Origin: Verticillium longisporum
Taxonomy: Eukaryota; Ascomycota; Sordariomycetes; Glomerellales; Plectosphaerellaceae
DNA length: 64,000 bases
Direction: 5' to 3'
NCBI GenBank assembly: GCA_019188255.1
Contig: JAETXT010000014.1
Location: 248,001-312,000, forward strand
The notes beneath the pieces were generated by a model. It worked only from the letters and a program-made list of their open reading frames with translations, was not told the origin of the DNA and did no database searches. The translations under genes and the position numbers were made by a program. Position 1 is the first letter of the stretch. Every line of letters begins with the position of its first letter. This document shows positions 33,140 to 44,677 of this stretch, one piece after another.

Positions 33140-34480
33140 TATATTTAGTAAAGGTTTTAGGTCTATCTTCCTAAATAAGGTTATCTTTAATAATATCTTT
33201 AAATCCTTTATAGAAATAGGCTATAAGAGTAGATTCTATTTAATCGAATCGATTAACTAAGAATCGAAACTCTATAATATATTTAATAGCTAGCTTAATC
33301 TATTTAAGCTAAAGGATTTTTCTTTCGTTTTATCGTTCTTCGTCTACGTCCTTAAACGCTCCTTTAATAGTTTCTTCGAATACGTTTATATTAACGTAAA
33401 TATCCTAAATAGCCTATTTTATATCTTCTTTCTTAATATAAATAGAATAATCCTTAATAAAGGGTTCGAATTAATATAAAGTATCCCCTTTAAAGTAAGA
33501 GGAAGCGTTAGCGACCTTCTCGCTTTAATATTTAAGTTAGCCCTTATTAGCTTTATAATATTAGCGTACCTAGATAATAAAAGACTAAAGTACTTTAGGG
33601 TTATTATTAAATAATTAAGGGGAAGAGCCTTTATACTTATTCCGCCTTAAAATTATTATATTAAAGCTCGGAGCTATTCGTTCTCTAAACGGAGCTCTTA
33701 GATTATAATAGCTAAATTATTAGCGCTATTTCTAATACTATTAATAGATATTATTCCTATAATAAGTATTACTTAATATTATAAAGTAAACCTATTAAAT
33801 AAGAATAATTAAAATATTATAATTTAATAGCTTCTAAAGGGGAATATTATTAAAAGGTTAAAGTTATTATTTATAGAAGCTTAGGTTATAACTCTAAGAT
33901 AATATAATATCGTAAAGCGTTATATATTTATTATAATAAATATAAAATAAGACTTAGATTAATTACTATTATAAGAAAGAATATATCTATAAGTATAGAA
34001 TGCCCGTCCTTATATACCCGTTTATCCTATCCTTATTATTAAGTAGTAAGCTTATATTAGATAGCTTATTTATTAATCGTTAATGATCTATAATATTAGG
34101 ATTATAGTATATTACCTTATAAGCTAGCCCCTAGCTTACTATTATATCCCTAGTAAGCTAACGGCTTACTATTATATCTAGGTAAGCTATTACGTACTCT
34201 GCTTAGTAGGTCCGCTTCTTATCTTATCGTGTTTCCTGATTGCGGGGTCGTTAACTCGTAGCCACCCTGCTTCCTTGGTTATTATAATCTTATAGAATAG
34301 AGTTATAACGAGTACTCTATAATAGCTAAGGGGGTATTCCCTGATATTCCGGCCCCCTATCTCGCTAGGGACCGTCGAGCATTAAAATATAGTAGGCTAA
34401 GAGGAGGGAGCGGATTACGTAATATAGCTCAACCTATATTAGCTACTCCTTAGTACCTCATAGAGCTTAGCGAAAAGAAC
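33140..34480. repeat. AT-rich, RIP-degraded repeat block (right part of island)
   Basis: TA-dominated sequence with stops in all frames. From 33815 to about 34060 it aligns with the solo LTR almost without gaps, and nearly every difference is C-to-T or G-to-A relative to the intact LTR. From about 34100 to 34480 the composition is mixed, with short GC-containing patches near 34210-34290. Confidence 0.8.
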
Positions 34481-35055
34481 TATACAATTGTCACACCTAA
34501 ATGCACTGATCACTAAGCTCAACAGTCTGGGGCCTTGCCACATGTGGCCTAGTAAGGGATGATCTCGAATTGGCCGTGGCGGTGCCCCTCGTGATGACTA
34601 ACCGAAACACCAAAGACCCCAGATCCGCATCGGATTCGCGGAGAGCGACGACGGATGGACTCCAGGGACACGCAATTCCGCAAGCCCGCCAGCTCCAGCC
34701 TGGATACCTTCATTGACTACACTTTGGCCTTCTGATTGATCATCTCGGGGGTACATGATACCAGCTTGATTGCGACAGTTCTTTTGCTACCTTTGTGTTT
34801 GTCCTGTCGTAGCAGCGTCGATGGCCACTTGCATTGTCATTCCCTTGTAACATCCAACGGCAGCAAGGGCGAAAGAGGCCTCTCGATACTTTGTATCTCC
34901 GAACCCTCTTACCCCCCTTCTTCCGACAATCATCGCATTCACCCACCCTAGTCTATCCTTTGAATGGATGTTCATACGCAGAACTCCTGAAGCTCCTTAC
35001 GCTCGACACTCGACATATTTATTCCCTTCCCTGGACACAAACACCGACGCCAGCC
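34481..35055. other. Upstream region of the M28-family gene
   Basis: Normal-composition sequence after the AT-rich island. An open frame runs into the next gene from 34834, but its first 74 codons show no family similarity; the ATG at 35056 is the better start. Confidence 0.4.
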
Positions 35056-37850
35056 ATGCCGAACGATCGCGACCAACGGTACGATGCCGTGCCGCCAATC
35101 CCGAGCTACGATGAGGCCATGTCCAACCTCAACCACGCAGACTGGCCACCGCCAGCATCACCGAACCCCGAGACCGAATTACATGGGCTCTTAAGCTCCC
35201 ACAACAACGCCGCCTCGTCGTCGTCATCGCGACGACCCACCAGCTACCGAGAACCGACCGTAGAGACGGATGACGAGGACAGCCTGTTCTACAGCAGCGA
35301 TGACGGCGACGAAACAGCCTACGTGCGGCGGGAGATGCAGGAGCTCGAGATGGACGACGCCGGCAACGCAAGACCCTCCCTATGGGGCAAGAGAATCCCC
35401 TTCTCCTTATCACTACCAAATTGGAAATGGTCCTGGCGACCGCGCTTGCCAAGGTTGCGACGCACCGTCATGCTGCCCCAGCGCCCGGCTCCCGACCCTT
35501 TGACGACAACAAACGACGGCGACGCGAGCACAGAGCAGGAGACAGCGCGGCCGCGCTTCCAGTGGCCCAACCTCGAGGGCGCCAACGGCAAGCATGCGGC
35601 CATTATACTGGTGCGCATCTTTGCGGGCTTCCTCGTCATGTCCTTTGTCTACTTGATCTTCATGAGCGACATCTTCTCGACCATGGCGCGCAGGTTTGGC
35701 ACGGGCCTGCGCTTCGACCCGGAAGACGTGCGCATGTGGGTCCAGGGCCATGTCGAGAACGCGGCCATGCTCAAGACGGTCAAGCACTACACAAGCTTTG
35801 CTCACATTGCCGGCACCGAGGGCGACTATGGCTACGCCATGGACATGGAGACCATGTTCCACAGGGCGGGCATGGACTTTGTGCACATTGACCAGTACGA
35901 CGTCTACCTGAACTACCCCAAGGCGAACGGCAGGGCGGTGGAGATTCTGGACGAGGCAGGCGAGAAGGTGACGTGGAAGGCCAAGATGGAGGAGAAGGAA
36001 GTCGGCGGCGAGATTGCAGGACACCAGACCTTTTCGTTCCACGGCCACTCGAAGGCTGGTGACGTCAAGGGCCCCTCGTGTACGCCAACTACGGCTCAAG
36101 GGAGGATTTTGCGCTGCTGAAGGACAAGGAGATCATCACCGAAGGAGCGATTGCTCTGGTGCGGTACTACGGGTCGCAACCGAACCTGGCCTTGAAGGCG
36201 AAGGCTGCCCAGGATGCCGGCTTTGTAGGATGTCTGGTGTACAGCGACCCTGAGGACGACGGGTTCAGGCAGGGAGACGTGGCGCCAGCCGGCCGCTTCA
36301 TGCCTGAAGATGGCGTTCAGAGGGGATCTGTCAGCTTGACGAACATGGTCATCGGCGACGTCCTGACGCCTGGATGGGGCAGCAAGGAGGGCCTTCCACG
36401 GATGAAGGTGGGTCAGACGCCTGGTCTTGTGTGGATCCCAAGCTTGCCACTTGCATGGCGAGATGCACAAGTGCTGCTGCAGCACCTCAAAGGCGTGGGC
36501 CAGAAGGTTCCTGAGGAGTGGAAGGGGGTGTGCCCAATGTTGAAGAATGGTGGACTGGCAACGCCTCTTCGCCGATCGTGCGTCTGAAGAACGAGCAGGA
36601 CGAGGAAAAGAAGCAGCCGATCTGGAATGTTTACGGCAAGATTGAGGGTATCGAGCAGTCGGAGAAGACGATCATGGTCGGCAACCATCGCGACGCCTGG
36701 GCCTTCGGAGCAACAGACCCCCATACCGGCACCGCCATTATGATGGAGGTTGCGCGACTCTTCGGCATCTTGCTGCTAAAGGGCTGGCGCCCACTGCGAA
36801 CCATCGAGTTCATGTCTTGGGACGGCGAGGCCTACAACATGATTGGATCAACCGAATTTGTCGAAACCCACGCGGACAAGCTGCGCGAAAATGGCTGTGC
36901 CTACATCAACCTCGCCGGAGCTGTTGCTGGCAGCGAGCTCCACGCTTCCGGCTCACCCGTGTTCCAGTCCGTGCTGAAGCGGATTCTCGAGCGCATCGAG
37001 GATCCCCACCACAACATGACGCTGCGGGAGCTCTGGGACAAGCGAGGGGGAAGATTGAGGAGCCGAGCGTCCGCGGTGACTCTGTGCCGTTCCTGGACAT
37101 TGCAGGCACCAGCACTCTCGACCTAAGCTTCCGTGGCGACCCACACCCGCAATACTCTAGCTACGACAATTTTGACTGGATGAAGCGCATTGGCGACCCT
37201 GGATTCGTGTATCACGGGCTCATGGCCCAGGTCGTCGCTTTCCTATGCCTCGAACTGGCTGACCGCCCCATCATGCCTTTTGACATGGAGGCCTACGGCG
37301 TCAAACTTGACAAGTGGGCCGAGGAGCTCACCGAATGGTCAAAGGAGAAAATCAAGGCTGCCGGCCAGGAAAAACCTTCTCCATTGATCCCATCAAGATT
37401 GCCATCCACGACGTCAAATCTGCGGCCAAGACTTTCTCTCGCTGGGAAAAGACATGGGACAGCGTCGTCATGGGCGGCGGCGGCTGGGAGTCGTCCGGCA
37501 TGAACACGAAGCGCATCGAGTACAACACGCGCATGGCGGGCTTCGAGACGGCACTCCTCGACATTGAACAGGGCGGCGGTGTAAGTCATTTGCGTCCTTT
37601 CATTTTTTGCTCTCCGTTACTGACACCGAATCTCTTGCAGATCCCCAACCGCACGCAGTTCAAGCACGTCGTCTTCGGACCCCAGGCCTGGTCCCATACG
37701 AAACAGGTCACGTTCCCAGCCATCCGCGACGCCATTGAGGACGCAAATTGGGAACTGGCGCACAAGCTCGTCGAAAAGACGTCAGTCCTGATCCGCAACG
37801 CCGCGAAGGTGCTGCTCGATCAGCAAGCCGACGAGGTGCCGGGGCGGTGA
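35056..37850 (+). CDS. Transferrin-receptor-like M28 peptidase homologue (Tre1/Tre2-like), probably non-catalytic
   Basis: Type II membrane protein of about 912 residues: acidic cytoplasmic N-terminus with a PY-like motif (PPIPSYDEA), one membrane helix (AAIILVRIFAGFLVMSFVYL), a PA-domain region, the M28 peptidase fold and a C-terminal dimerisation domain. This is the glutamate-carboxypeptidase-II/transferrin-receptor order, as in yeast Tre1/Tre2, which act with Bsd2 in vacuolar sorting of metal transporters. The metal-site Asp and first His are kept (GNHRDAW, TDPHTG), but EE of the active site reads EA in SWDGEAYNMIGSTE, the NAD aspartate is replaced (INLAGAVAG) and the last His is lost (YSSYDNFDW). 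One intron, 37581-37640. Homopolymers at 36072-36075, 36524-36528, 37046-37050 and 37370-37374 are each one base short. Confidence 0.86.
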
Positions 37851-38626
37851 GGGTAGGATCAAGAGGATTACGGGAACGACGCCACGCTTGATACATTACA
37901 CATACCACACACTTACTATTACTGACATACCTGTCGCGTTTCCTTATCTTACGTTTTTTTCTTGCCCCTTCGCTTTTGGAGGTCGGAAGGAAGACGTTTT
38001 TCCCTGTTGAAGATTTTCCTCCCTTTTTCACTTTCTCATTTCTCTCTCTTTTTTTTTATATCCGTCTCGGCTCTGGCTGCCTTGGCTAGGCTGTCCGGGT
38101 GGCATTGCATGGAGTTATGTCTGGGCGGGAGAACCGATTCGTTATCTGTATGTTGGAGACGGCTGTAAATGTTTCGATAGGTCAGACGTATATACTTCGC
38201 ATTGGGGCGTTGGCCTGTTGCGTTCATCGTGTTAGCCCTGGCGTGAGTGGTTGCCCATGACACTGGGCGTTAATGAGCTCCGAGTCGCCAGAAACGTTCA
38301 TCTCAAGGGTCTACGGCCTCGTCACAACAAGAGAAGAAGTGGACGCGAAATGATGGATTGATAGCATCGCTTAAAACGGGAAAAAGAAGCGGTATACATA
38401 TATACATGGGTAGTCAGGCACGGCATGCAAGCCTCAGCAAGCACGGGAAATGCACGCTCTGCATCTTTTCTCAGCAGGAGAGGGAGACAATAAAAAAGGT
38501 ATAAACACGATCGGACACGACCTTCCTCTCTCCTGCCCTCCTCCCCTCATTACCGAGCCACGGGGGCGACGTCTCTGGTCGTAGCCGCACTGTGGCGCCT
38601 TGGAGCCTCCGGACTGAGACGTTGGC
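37851..38626. other. Convergent 3' flanks, nothing recognised
   Basis: About 780 bases between the convergent M28-family and VPS35 genes. It holds a long T-rich run near 38000-38060 and no coding frame of interest; mainly untranslated regions. Confidence 0.45.
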
Positions 38627-41559
38627 TCATTTCGGGTACAGCACGACGCCCTCGTACTGCCTACTTCGAATGTTTTCGAGCGTCGAGTAAAAGTGGCGCT
38701 TGCTGTTGTCGATCGACGCCGAATCCTGCTGGTTGCCGGCGAGGTTGGAGTGGATGAGCTCTATGAGGCCGTTGAGGTACTTGGTCGTGACCTGGGTTGA
38801 TTAGCATGGAGTACTTATCACTGGAGGTGGGGAGAGAGGTACGGCCTCGTTTTGCTGGTCAAAGTAGTAGACGTAGCGATCAAGGATCTCGACAAACAGC
38901 TCAATGGAGGCGGCTGTCTCCATGCACGAGTCGGCCACGCGGAGGGCGCGCTGGAGACACTCGAGCACGCGCTTGCCGTCGCGGTAAAGCTGAAATATGT
39001 CAGTGTCGTGCACATGGTGCAACAGGGGAAAACAAAAGACTTACATCCGTCTCGTCCGTCTCGCCATTGGCCTGGCTGGGCATCGCCCACCAGAGGTGGC
39101 TTGCCAGATGGACGGCACGGCACTGGTCGGGCTTCCTCAACAGCTTGCTGCCGTGCTGCGCGCACTTGGTGATGAGAGTGTCGTAGTTTTCCTTGCCAAA
39201 GTTCCTGGTCTGGTGAAGCGAGCTGGCAATGATGCAGACGGCCTGGAACTGGGCTTTGGAATCAGAAACGGCCTCCTCGTAGACGGTGAAGGCCTGTGCG
39301 AAGAACTCGTAGGACACCTCCTCGAAACCAGCTTGGTCAGCCGTCATGCCGGAGGAGCAGAAGAGGCGCAGGGCAAGCTCTGCCGCTCCCGGGCTGCTGA
39401 CACGGGTGTAGAGAGTGCTCAGTGCGGAATGCATGAACTTGAACAAGGCATTGCTCTGCGTCTCCCAGTTGTCGTCGAGGTGTTCCCTCGCCTTCAACCT
39501 GCGAGCAAGCTTCATACACGCTGTGATGAGAGGGGAGTTGTGGTACGGATACGCTCGTTGCCCTCGGAGTAGGCCTTCCGCGTCGCCTGGAGGAGCTTGA
39601 ACTGTGTGTCGTTGCTCTCGGCGTTGATGAGGTGCACCAGGCGCGCGAGCCAGCCTTGCTCCTCAAGAGTCTCGTCCGTCTCCATAGCACGACGCTGCTG
39701 AACGCCGGGGTAATTGGACGGCGGCTGAGAGCCCTCCTTGATGAGGACTTTGAGGATCTCTAGGACGTTATCCAGCTGGGACGAGGTTGATATCCTGGTC
39801 TGGTTGCGGAGCAGGTTGCGCGCTACCTCGCCAGCAACAGCGCGTCGGGTCTGGTAGGACTGCGCCTGGAAAAGGGGGACGTATGTGGGGAGTGATAGGG
39901 CGGTGAAGATGGAGACGTAGCGGTTGATGGGTGCCTGGAGAAGGGCGAGAAGGCTCTGCTGGGCGGGAGGAGAGTGGAGATCAGCATTGTTTGCGTTATC
40001 GCGCACCTTGCCAAGGGCGTACTCGAGAATCTGGTTGACAAAGTCAAGGCGCTCGGGGTAGATGTTCAAGGCCAGGTTGGTCAGCGAGTGCAGCAACGCG
40101 ATTGTGTCGGGAATGGGGAGATGTTGCGCCTCGACCAGGTTCTTCACCTGACTGAAGAACACCTCGTAAAGCTGCACATTATCGGGAATGCCCTTCTCCG
40201 TCGGCGTCTTGGTCGCGTCGGGAGCTTCGGCAGATTCGGCGGCTGTCTCGGAGCCGTTGACGGCTGTCGTATCGGTCTCTGCAACGGATGGCGTCGTCTC
40301 GTCATCGGCGGCATCGCTAGCTCTCGAGGCATCAGCTTCTCCGTTGGCGTCGTCGGCCCCCGAAGCTTCGTTGCCATTTGTGTCGGACGGCTTGCTGGTG
40401 TCGGCATCCGCATCTGCTGGTGCCGCCGAGTCTGGCGCCTCGCTCTGCAGCTTCACCTTTTCTAGCAGCTTCGCCAATGCCTCCTCCTCCACCTTTGCCT
40501 TGTCATCGTCGCCCTCAGCGGGGCCTTCGCGCTCGGCGTAATCTGAAAGTCTGTCCATCAAGCCAATGACAATCGCCTTGACGTTGACATGGGGGTTGAG
40601 GCGCGAGACGGCGCCAAGGAACTGATCGAGGGTGTGGAGGTGGAACTCGTCGGGAAAGACCTGGGTGACGACCTCGAGGAGATACTCTTGCGCCAGGACA
40701 TCGCGGCACTGCACAACCTGCTCGAGCAGGGGCGCCAGGATGCCCGACTTGTACGTCTCGAGGTCGACGAGCTGGCTCAGGCGCACAATGTTGCTGCCGA
40801 CGAGCAGCTGCAGCTCCTTGCGCTCCCTCGTCCTCTGCTCCCTCTCGCGCGAGTGGCCCTGGTGCTGGAGGCGCACCCACAGCTTGTTCATCTCGACAAA
40901 GTTGGTGAGGACAAAGTTGATCGAGTCGGAGAGGTTGCCTTCGGGGCCGTCGCCGTCGCCGGTGGGCAGGAAATCGCGGGCCTGGCCGGAGAGGAAGTAT
41001 CGCAGGAAAAGACCGCGGATGGGATGCTGAACCCCGCGGCTCATGTCCATCATGTCCTTCATCAGCTCCTTGACCGGTGCGTCTTCAATCGACATGTAGG
41101 CTGTGCCGACGGTCATCATGAGGTAGAGACGAGGCACAATGTTTCCGGCGTACTGAACGAGCTCATACAGGTCGGCCAGGTGGTTGACGGGGTGGTTCTC
41201 TCGCAGGTGGACGGACAAGTACCGCAGCGCGTCGAAGACGGCCATGTAGAGCTCGTAATACTGCTTGGGGCCGAGGCTGCTCGTTCGGAGCTCGGAGACG
41301 AGAGTAGAGCTGCACAGGAGGAAGGTGAAGGCGTTAGCAAGACGGTGCAGGGTGTTGTTCCCAAGCCACAACAGCTCATCTCCCCGAGATGCTGCGATTG
41401 CGAAGGGCTGGATATGACGTACCAGCACTTCAGTGCGTCCATGAGCTTGCCGGGCGCATCGAGGCATTTCCGCATGACCGCCGTTTGCTGGCGCACAGCA
41501 ACCAGAGCATCCTCCAGCAGGCGTGCCTGGTCCTCAGGCGGCGCGGGCGTCGCAGACAT
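38627..41559 (-). CDS. VPS35: Vacuolar protein sorting protein 35 (retromer core subunit)
   Basis: Cargo-recognition scaffold of the retromer, which recycles receptors from endosomes to the trans-Golgi. Four exons (41423-41559, 39045-41309, 38843-38989, 38627-38791) give about 904 residues, the usual length. Seen are the N-terminal segment [60 protein letters not shown], the hallmark [13 protein letters not shown] that contacts Vps26, and the alpha-solenoid to the end ([13 protein letters not shown]). A run of about 85 Ala/Asp/Ser/Thr-rich residues interrupts the solenoid near residues 370-455 and is probably a disordered loop. One break in the C-run at 39532-39535 is fixed by one base, giving [16 protein letters not shown]. 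The gene is single-copy and conserved in eukaryotes, so the break is almost surely an assembly error. Confidence 0.95.
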
Positions 41560-42387
41560 GTTGACGTCGGGGATCGAACCAGTGGGGCAAGTGGCAGGCT
41601 GTCGTGTTCAACTCAATCGCATGGGCAAGGCTTGTCTCGGAGGATTTGGTGACAGCAACTGAGTCACCACGAGACGTCGTCAGGGAGGAGATGTCGTCGA
41701 CAGCGCAACGAAATCAATGGGATGGTGGTGACGTGGCGGAGCGCGTGGGAGACGTCGGCGGACAAGACGGAGCAAGTTGGCTGGCGGGCTACAAGGTGCA
41801 GCCAGCAGCAGCAAGCTTGCTTGCCTGGGCTGTTCAAGGCGAAGGCGGCATTGTCGGTGGAGGCTGCCTGTCGTCACGTGGCTGATAAGGCGTGACGATG
41901 ACAAAGGCGACCCGTTTAGATGATGCTCGCTTAGGAGACACAGTTCCTCGAGATGGGTACTTCGTCTATATACTGTACATACCTATTGATCCTGTTGGTC
42001 TTCGGAATGTGTGACATGCCGATACGCCTTGATTGGCTCTTTGCAGGCAGCTTCCAAATTCCGAGGTTCGTGATGAGTTCCGTCCAACTTCCGCTCCATC
42101 TCCAACACTGTTTCTTCTACTCCCTGTCGATTGGTATTCCAGATTCGTGGCACAGCCCACTCGGTCAGGGCGAATCTGACAAGATCTCACCAAAGGCTGC
42201 TCACGTACGCATTGCTCCCTCTATATCTCACATTATGAGTTCCTTCTTCCTCAGTGTCCGCTACTAGATCCTTTTTCTGAGCAAGACAATCTTACCAAGT
42301 TGGGATGTTCTTACACACAGCCTAGGCCCCAGGCTGCCGCCGTGCGGCTGAGTCAGATTGGGGGAGGAGGGGGACCCTGAGCCGAGC
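41560..42387. other. Upstream region of VPS35, no gene recognised
   Basis: About 830 bases from the VPS35 start to the minisatellite. No frame shows a recognisable product. Most of the VPS35 promoter should be here. Confidence 0.45.
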
Positions 42388-42530
42388 ACCCTGAGGGAAC
42401 CCTGAGGGAACCCTGAGGGAACCCTGAGGGAACCCTGAGGGAACCCTGAGGGAACCCTGAGGGAACCCTGAGGGAACCCTGAGGGAACCCTGAGGGAACC
42501 CTGAGGGAACCCTGAGGGAACCCTGAGGGA
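42388..42530. repeat. 11-bp minisatellite, 13 perfect tandem copies
   Basis: The unit ACCCTGAGGGA is repeated 13 times without a single mismatch over 143 bp. Each unit contains CCCT and AGGG separated by one base, so the array is strongly self-complementary. The lack of mismatches suggests recent expansion or active homogenisation. On the minus strand all frames are open only because of the periodicity. Confidence 0.95.
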
Positions 42531-42763
42531 ACCCCTCACAGGGTCTCTCCACCAGCCGTTGTGCTAAAGCGTTGCCGCAACATGTCTACGGGACACCTTC
42601 TTGTTCACCCGCGCCTTTGGTGTTCCGTCATCAGCCGCGGCCTGGCCTGTCTCGGCTGAGTCCAGTGATACAAACCGGCATGGTGGGTTGGTGCTAGGGT
42701 CGTTTTTGTCTTGTGTCTGAGGACCCTTGTGACTGGCGGCTTGTTCCTCAGAAGCATGCCAGC

Positions 42764-43751
42764 ATGAAATGGTTAAGAGAGCTGCACCTCCTCTCTTCAA
42801 GAGTTTCTCTCCTCTTGTTTTTCCTTTCCGTCCTTCTTCTGTTGAACGTACGGGCACATGGTTTCTTTACCGAGTCCCTCCATGTGCTCACCCGCACATT
42901 GACAAGACGACAGACGGCAGCACGACAGATCCACCATGAACCAGATATCCCCCTCATGCGGATTCCCGCCGAGCTCCGCGTGCTCATCTACGAGCACCTC
43001 CTCGACGACGGCGGCAACACACAGATCGAGATTCGCAACAAGCCACGGCAGGGCTGCGCATGCACAGAACAGCACGGCGCCCAGCGACGCTCGCGCTACC
43101 GCGTCATCGAGAAGAACTTCCACCAAGACTGCTACGAGACGACCTACGTGCTCGCCTCCCCGGCAGCCCTGCACGTGGGCATCATGGCGACGAACCGGCG
43201 CACGTACGCCGAGACGTCGCACATGCTGTACGGCCGGCACACGTTCAGCTTTGGCAGCGACGTCGAGGCCGTGGCGCCGTTTGTGCGCGACCTCTCGCCG
43301 CACGCGCGCAGCCTCGTCGGCGGCGTCGCGCTGCGCAAGAGCAGCGCCCTCTTCGCGTCCGAGTCGGACCGCCTCAACTGGGCCTTCATGTGCCAGACGC
43401 TGCGGGACCTGCTGCCGTCGCTGCGCCGCCTGCGCCTCGCCGTCGAGGGCGGGCGGCCCTCAGCCCGGCGCCAGCGGCGGCGGCCTGCTCAGGGCGCTCG
43501 AGGCGTCGGACCTGCGCCTGCTGGGCCACATTCAGCACGACAGCGTCCAGTGGATCGCTGTGCTCTCGGGGCTCGCCAAGGGGGCCCGCCTCGAGGTCGT
43601 CGAGGTCGTGCCGGAGCTGAAGTACATGCCGGCGCCGCAGACGACGGCCGCCATCTTGTATGCTTCGTTCTCGGCCGCCATTGGCACGGCGTTTGTCGAG
43701 CACCTGCGCGAGGACTGCGGGCTGCCAGCCGTGGCGTGGCCTCAGCCGTAG
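42764..43751 (+). CDS. Conserved fungal protein of unknown function with a 2EXR/F-box-like N-terminal motif
   Basis: About 328 residues. The recognisable element is LMRIPAELRVLIYEHLLDD, matching the pattern of the small 2EXR/F-box-like domain at the start of many lineage-expanded fungal proteins. The later segments (ALHVGIMATNRRTYAETSHM, LYGRHTFSFGSDVEAVAPFV, LRDLLPSLRRLRLAVEG) also fit that group. No catalytic motif is seen, and the function of this family is unknown. The start is uncertain: ATG 42764 gives a hydrophobic N-terminus (SLLLFFLSVLLLL), while ATG 42955 begins at the domain itself. A frame change near 43455-43458 (a CCC run) leads into RALEASDLRLLGHIQHDSVQ and a clean stop at 43751. 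Confidence 0.65.
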
Positions 43752-44677
43752 CGGCCTTGGGCTGTCTGATCTAGGCAGTTTGACAGGAGGGAAGGGGTGT
43801 GTAATGGCAGCGGGCAGTGGCATGATTGTGGTCTGGTGCTGGTGATGAGAGCGGCTGAAGGGCTGGGAGCTTCCCACCAGTGGTCGTCATGTTACGATAT
43901 AGCTTGTGTTTGTGCGGCTGATTTTTGGGTATGGGCGTTTCCTCGGCATGTTCCGTTGCATTTTGGGGGTGTTTAGCATGGCGTTTCCTGATGGACACTG
44001 GCTGATGTGGTACGAGGCCTGGTTTTGTGATTGGAAAAATGGATGGTTCTTTTTCGTACATTTCGAACCAAGTGTAGTGTTGAAGTCTGTTGGAGGTCAC
44101 ACGACATGTTGATGCCTCAGTTTTGACGCTACCTAGGTAGGTACCTTTTGGAGGTATGAAGGTGAAGGTACCCAGTAAGTAGTCGACAAAAAGGAATGTC
44201 CCATCAATGAGAGTCCCCAGTTTACCTGTAGATCAGCGCCGACCCATCTCGCTGTCACGTAATAACACTTGATGGGACACTTTCTGTCGAGTGCTTGCCA
44301 GGTAGACAACCAAACTACAAGGTCAACAGCATCGCAGAAGACAAGCATGGATGCAGACTGGCAACGAAGCGGAGCTTTAGCGATGGCAGGGCTGAGCTTT
44401 CAGGGGTCGCCCCCTAAAGACCCAAGAGACGGGAAGCTCTGGCTGCGCTAGGCCCGCCTCGTGCTAGGCGTATTTGCTGTCTATTTTTGCCGTCGGAACT
44501 CCGCTACACCAGGCGAGTCAGAATCACGAAGAGACCACGCAGGCGAAACTGCTGCCAGGCACCATGGTCGAAAGCAACAGATATAAAATCATTCCACGAG
44601 GCTCCTCAAGACAATCTTGCGGCCTTGAGGGAGTCTGAAGCGTCGCACATACGATACGCAAACACGACGAGTCCAAC
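43752..44677. other. Intergenic region, no gene recognised
   Basis: About 930 bases between two same-strand genes. The stretch near 44130-44175 contains CTACCTAGGTAGGTACC-type palindromic repeats, common in fungal intergenic DNA. No coding frame stands out. Confidence 0.45.

Noticed and set aside
33069..33260. Open frame crossing the solo-LTR right end
   Set aside because: It spans a repeat boundary and AT-rich debris; no retrotransposon domain is encoded.
42388..42530. Telomere-like repeat
   Set aside because: The unit shares CCCT with fungal telomeres (CCCTAA) but is 11 bp and not CCCTAA; it is an interstitial minisatellite.
42322..42552. Minus-strand frame with an 11-residue periodic repeat
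   Set aside because: It is the translation of the 11-bp minisatellite, open in all frames because of the repeat period, with no flanking coding signal.
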